Below, in pieces: positions 7,505-10,612 of a stretch of 10,612 nt of DNA. The stretch is from NCBI GenBank assembly GCA_049600855.1, contig JBMYQA010000213.1, positions 1 to 10,612 of the forward strand, read 5' to 3'. Position 1 is the first letter of the stretch. Each line of letters opens with the position of its first letter. The translations under genes were made by a program, and so were the position numbers. The stretch is from JBMYQA01 sp049600855. Lineage in GTDB: Bacteria > Bacteroidota > Bacteroidia > Cytophagales > Flammeovirgaceae. Below the pieces are notes generated by a model. That model saw only the letters and a program-made list of their open reading frames with translations. It made no database searches and was not told the DNA's origin.

Positions 7505-10500
7505 ATGAGCGAGCTAAAAGACCATTTAATCGTCCATTATCCGTTAGCAGATACTACTAAAGTTAATCGGGTTATTGGAAGTAATGCGGAAATTATTTTC
7601 TCCAATACCGTAACGCAAGTAACAGATCAACATTTTTCAAAAGTGTTACAAGCTCCAGATAAGGGTGATCATGCTATAAAAATCACTGGGATTGATTTAC
7701 ATAAGACTTATGAACAACAAAAACAACTTTCATTTTCTTTTTGGTTACACTTTGGCAAAAGGGTAACGAAACATATTTCGATATTGCAATTGGGCTTATC
7801 TGGTTCCAGTGATTTGAAAGCGTTTATCAATTGCGAACCCGACCCTTCAGAAGGTACTCTATTTACAGCAGATTTGCAATATAAAAGTAAAAGCCATTAT
7901 AAAACACTCCAGTTATCAGGGTGGACACATGTTACTTTAGTATATACAGCTACTCAAGCTACCTTTTGGATTAACGGAGAAGTAGGTCTACAGCAAAGTA
8001 TAACAGGAAATCCTTTTTTAAGTAATAGTGCAATTTGGTTACTACCCTATATTAGTCAAAATGTCTTAATTACTCAATTTAGGTTATACAATTGTACGCT
8101 CACTGCTGAAAATATTTATACGATTCAGCAAGAGGATTTAGGTAAGTCAGGTCTTGACCTATTGCCCAAAATTCCAGAAGGGCCTCGGCCAAGTATTTTT
8201 CATTTCAGCTTAGAAGACCAAAACCATCAACCCCATTTATACATTAAAAACCAAAATGCACAGCTAAGCGATAGTTACCTAACGATCACAAATAAAACAG
8301 ATACCCCATTACTCTTTCAGCAGCTTACCCTCCAAAATCATGCACCTACTGCAGATCAATGTCATTTAGAATTGCGATTTAGACCAGGCACCTTAAAGTT
8401 AGACGATACGACGCATCCGATCCAATTAAATGATGCCAATACTACTTGGGTAATGTCAGCTGCCGATGTGCATCAAGACAGTTACGTGTCTTTCTATTTT
8501 GCGCATAAAGATTCATTCGTAATCAACGCTCAAGCGAGTATGAAATTGGCGATCCAAAACCTCCATGCCCAAATTGGGCATGATGGCGCTAGAGGAACAC
8601 GAATCGAAATTCGTTACCACAATATTTACATCACCGATAACCAAGGCAAACATAGCTTGCTCTCAGAGTCGTTATCCGGTTATTTGCAACAGGCAATCAA
8701 TGTTGTGAACCAATTAGGGGTGCAGAACGAAAGCTTAAAACCAACAGGTCTGCCTTTCCATGTGGGTTTTTTAGGGTCGAATACCATTTTAAATGATGGT
8801 TCAGCAGATAACACATTAATTCTAAAAATTACGAATAATCGGGATCATGACATCGTGTTCAAACAAGCCACTAATCCTGCTTCCGATTTCATGCTGTCCT
8901 TTGATCAAGGCGAGATGGATTGGGCAGTGGGTACAATGGACGAAATTAATGAAGTGGAGATACAAGTCATCACAGCTACTCAAGCAGATCAGTTGAACAC
9001 TCTGGAAGCCATTTTAGCTAAGCGAGAAGCAGTTCAAGGACAATCCTCTTTCGATACCAACGGAAAGTTAATGGAAGAAGTCTTTGATTACACTGATTGG
9101 AAAGTCATCAAAAATGAGGAAGATGCAATCACTACTTGGACACTCCACCGACAACATGATGATTTAAGTATCGCTCCTGAACACTCCATATTTATTGTCA
9201 TTAGTAAATTGATCTCTTCTACTCCTGATGGTACTGGAAATCTTTATTTGGATTACCATGATTTAGGAAAAGGTGATCATTCTTATGCCGATGGACGGTA
9301 TACGGTGAGCATTCAGAAATCTCCTATTGTTTATCGCGGACAACATGTGGGGATTGGTACCAATACGCCAAATGCTAAATTACAAGTAGCAGGTGGTGAT
9401 GTACGTGTAGATTTTGGTAATCTGATTGTAGATAAAGGTGCTGTTAGTTCGAAGTACATCGGATTAAAAAATGTGATTTCTGGGGAAATGTCTGATTATG
9501 TATTTGCTGGAATGCTATCCGCCCAGCAATACTTGGTTTTTCAAGGAAAAACACCCGAAGAACCGTTTCAGCTTTTCCAGTTGACCGAAGAAAGGCAGCT
9601 AAAAGCCTTATCCATAACGGAATACATCACACCAGATGTGTATTACACAGCTCCTTTTATTAGTAATGATGCACTTTATGGATTGGGCTCTGATAATTCA
9701 TATGCGTACCAAAACGATCCATCAAACCGACCTTTTTATCTATTTAAGTACGATCTGCAACATAAAACGAAGACAAAGACTCGCGTGACCAACCCACTAA
9801 AGTGGGATAATCGGCCTTGTGTACAAGCATGGAAATATGGTCAAAAACTTTATTTATTCTTTTATGATCGTGCATTAAATAATAGTCCCTCAGATAAAGA
9901 ATTGGGCTATATAGACCTCAATACCCATACTTATATGAGCTTATTTAAGGATTCAGCCATTGAGATGAATCTACTCCCACAGGTTTATCAAGATGCTACT
10001 CCATCGTTTTTATACTTTAAAATAAGGAGATGGCAAAATCCACAAGAACCACACGATAAATGGATAATGGTAGACTTGAATTCGTCTGAAAAAACTGAAG
10101 TTACAGCAGCCCAACTCAGTAAAAACATTCAAAAAGATATAAATGGGACAGTTAATTTAACCCATGAGCATAATGGATTCAAGCTGTTTTTTACAGGTAA
10201 TTTGGTGATGTACCCCTATACATTACATGATGTTCAGCAGCCCTCCAAATTCATCACAGTGAATACAACTCCTGCTATGCCTACGAACGATCAAGCTGGA
10301 TATGCAACGTTCTTCTACAAAGATAAATATATCAACTTTTTGAATGGGCGTTTAATCATTACATCAATTCAAAATCCTGTTAGACCAACTATTATAGTAG
10401 ATACAGAAAGGCAAGGGGTCAAAGCAGACGCTGAATTCAGCAAGGTTATGCAGACTGGTCCTAAAATCCTCGCTGTAAATGATGATTATATCTTTATGAT

Positions 10501-10612
10501 CGAAGACTCCTTTGATCCAAAAGATGTTTATATCGTAGATATGCATCAAAATGGTTCAGCGTTTTCTTACCAGAAGATTCGTATTAGCCATAATAGTACC
10601 ATTACCTCAATA
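7505..10612 (+). CDS. Fibre-like protein: LamG-type domain, duplicated beta modules, GIGT neck, beta-propeller (runs off right edge)
   Basis: The frame is open from ATG 7505 to the window end (1036 codons, no stop). There is no Shine-Dalgarno sequence and no signal peptide. Residues of about 8-208 look like a LamG/concanavalin-type jelly roll: a FSFWLHF strand (Trp 80), GWTHVTLVY (Trp 140), FWINGE (Trp 155) and a closing ITQFRLYNCTLTAENI (from 189), which matches the usual end of bacterial LamG domains. Residues of about 228-378 and 420-610 are two related beta-rich modules. Residues 615-653 contain VGIGTNTPNAKLQVAGG, a motif typical of trimeric fibre necks in Bacteroidota. From about 690 on, strand pairs of the form 'LYLFxYDxx...LGYIDLNT' recur about every 50 residues, as in a kelch-like propeller, still incomplete at the edge. 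Together this suggests a trimeric adhesin or receptor-binding fibre, possibly binding glycans. It probably shares an operon with the gene ending at 7450; the partner and export route are unknown. Confidence 0.9.
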   Translation, partial: MSELKDHLIVHYPLADTTKVNRVIGSNAEIIFSNTVTQVTDQHFSKVLQAPDKGDHAIKITGIDLHKTYEQQKQLSFSFWLHFGKRVTKHISILQLGLSGSSDLKAFINCEPDPSEGTLFTADLQYKSKSHYKTLQLSGWTHVTLVYTATQATFWINGEVGLQQSITGNPFLSNSAIWLLPYISQNVLITQFRLYNCTLTAENIYTIQQEDLGKSGLDLLPKIPEGPRPSIFHFSLEDQNHQPHLYIKNQNAQLSDSYLTITNKTDTPLLFQQLTLQNHAPTADQCHLELRFRPGTLKLDDTTHPIQLNDANTTWVMSAADVHQDSYVSFYFAHKDSFVINAQASMKLAIQNLHAQIGHDGARGTRIEIRYHNIYITDNQGKHSLLSESLSGYLQQAINVVNQLGVQNESLKPTGLPFHVGFLGSNTILNDGSADNTLILKITNNRDHDIVFKQATNPASDFMLSFDQGEMDWAVGTMDEINEVEIQVITATQADQLNTLEAILAKREAVQGQSSFDTNGKLMEEVFDYTDWKVIKNEEDAITTWTLHRQHDDLSIAPEHSIFIVISKLISSTPDGTGNLYLDYHDLGKGDHSYADGRYTVSIQKSPIVYRGQHVGIGTNTPNAKLQVAGGDVRVDFGNLIVDKGAVSSKYIGLKNVISGEMSDYVFAGMLSAQQYLVFQGKTPEEPFQLFQLTEERQLKALSITEYITPDVYYTAPFISNDALYGLGSDNSYAYQNDPSNRPFYLFKYDLQHKTKTKTRVTNPLKWDNRPCVQAWKYGQKLYLFFYDRALNNSPSDKELGYIDLNTHTYMSLFKDSAIEMNLLPQVYQDATPSFLYFKIRRWQNPQEPHDKWIMVDLNSSEKTEVTAAQLSKNIQKDINGTVNLTHEHNGFKLFFTGNLVMYPYTLHDVQQPSKFITVNTTPAMPTNDQAGYATFFYKDKYINFLNGRLIITSIQNPVRPTIIVDTERQGVKADAEFSKVMQTGPKILAVNDDYIFMIEDSFDPKDVYIVDMHQNGSAFSYQKIRISHNSTITSI

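Noticed and set aside
10364..10549. Reverse-strand open frame of 61 codons
   Set aside because: It lies inside the propeller-coding part of the second forward gene, which stays open throughout; it is a shadow frame.

Overview
The window looks like a piece of a Bacteroidota chromosome (AT-rich, standard genetic code). Three things support this. Neither of the two large forward genes has a Shine-Dalgarno sequence, and their starts sit in A/T-rich leaders instead. The reverse gene at the left edge begins with a signal peptide ending in the Ser-Phe-Gly-Gln pattern common in that phylum. The second large protein carries a 'GIGT-x-x-P-x-AKLQV' element often seen in Bacteroidota fibre-like proteins. 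A more exact placement is not possible from this sequence.

Layout: (1) 1-108, minus strand: the first 36 codons of an exported protein that runs off the left edge, possibly a propeller-type sensor/regulator. (2) 109-547: a divergent intergenic region of about 440 bp with a clear stem-loop at 433-480 and only weak promoter-like sites. (3) 548-7450, plus: one very large gene encoding 2300 residues from a TTG start. It has a conserved-looking core of unknown function, split and followed by two blocks of degenerate helical repeats of about 70 residues marked by an 'hW-x2-L-x4-W(I/L)' signature. (4) 7451-7504: a 54 bp gap without a terminator. (5) 7505-10612, plus: a second large gene, open at the right edge after 1036 codons. 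It has a LamG-like N-terminal domain, two related beta-rich modules, a tail-fibre-like GIGT neck and the start of a beta-propeller.

The two large genes are close and co-directional and probably form one transcription unit. The second protein has the layout of an adhesive or receptor-binding fibre. The first looks like a very large scaffold or effector-like protein built around an uncharacterised core. Their pairing could be part of an undescribed surface, secreted or tail-like assembly. No structural gene of a known secretion or contractile system lies within the window, so this remains an inference to be tested on the flanking sequence.
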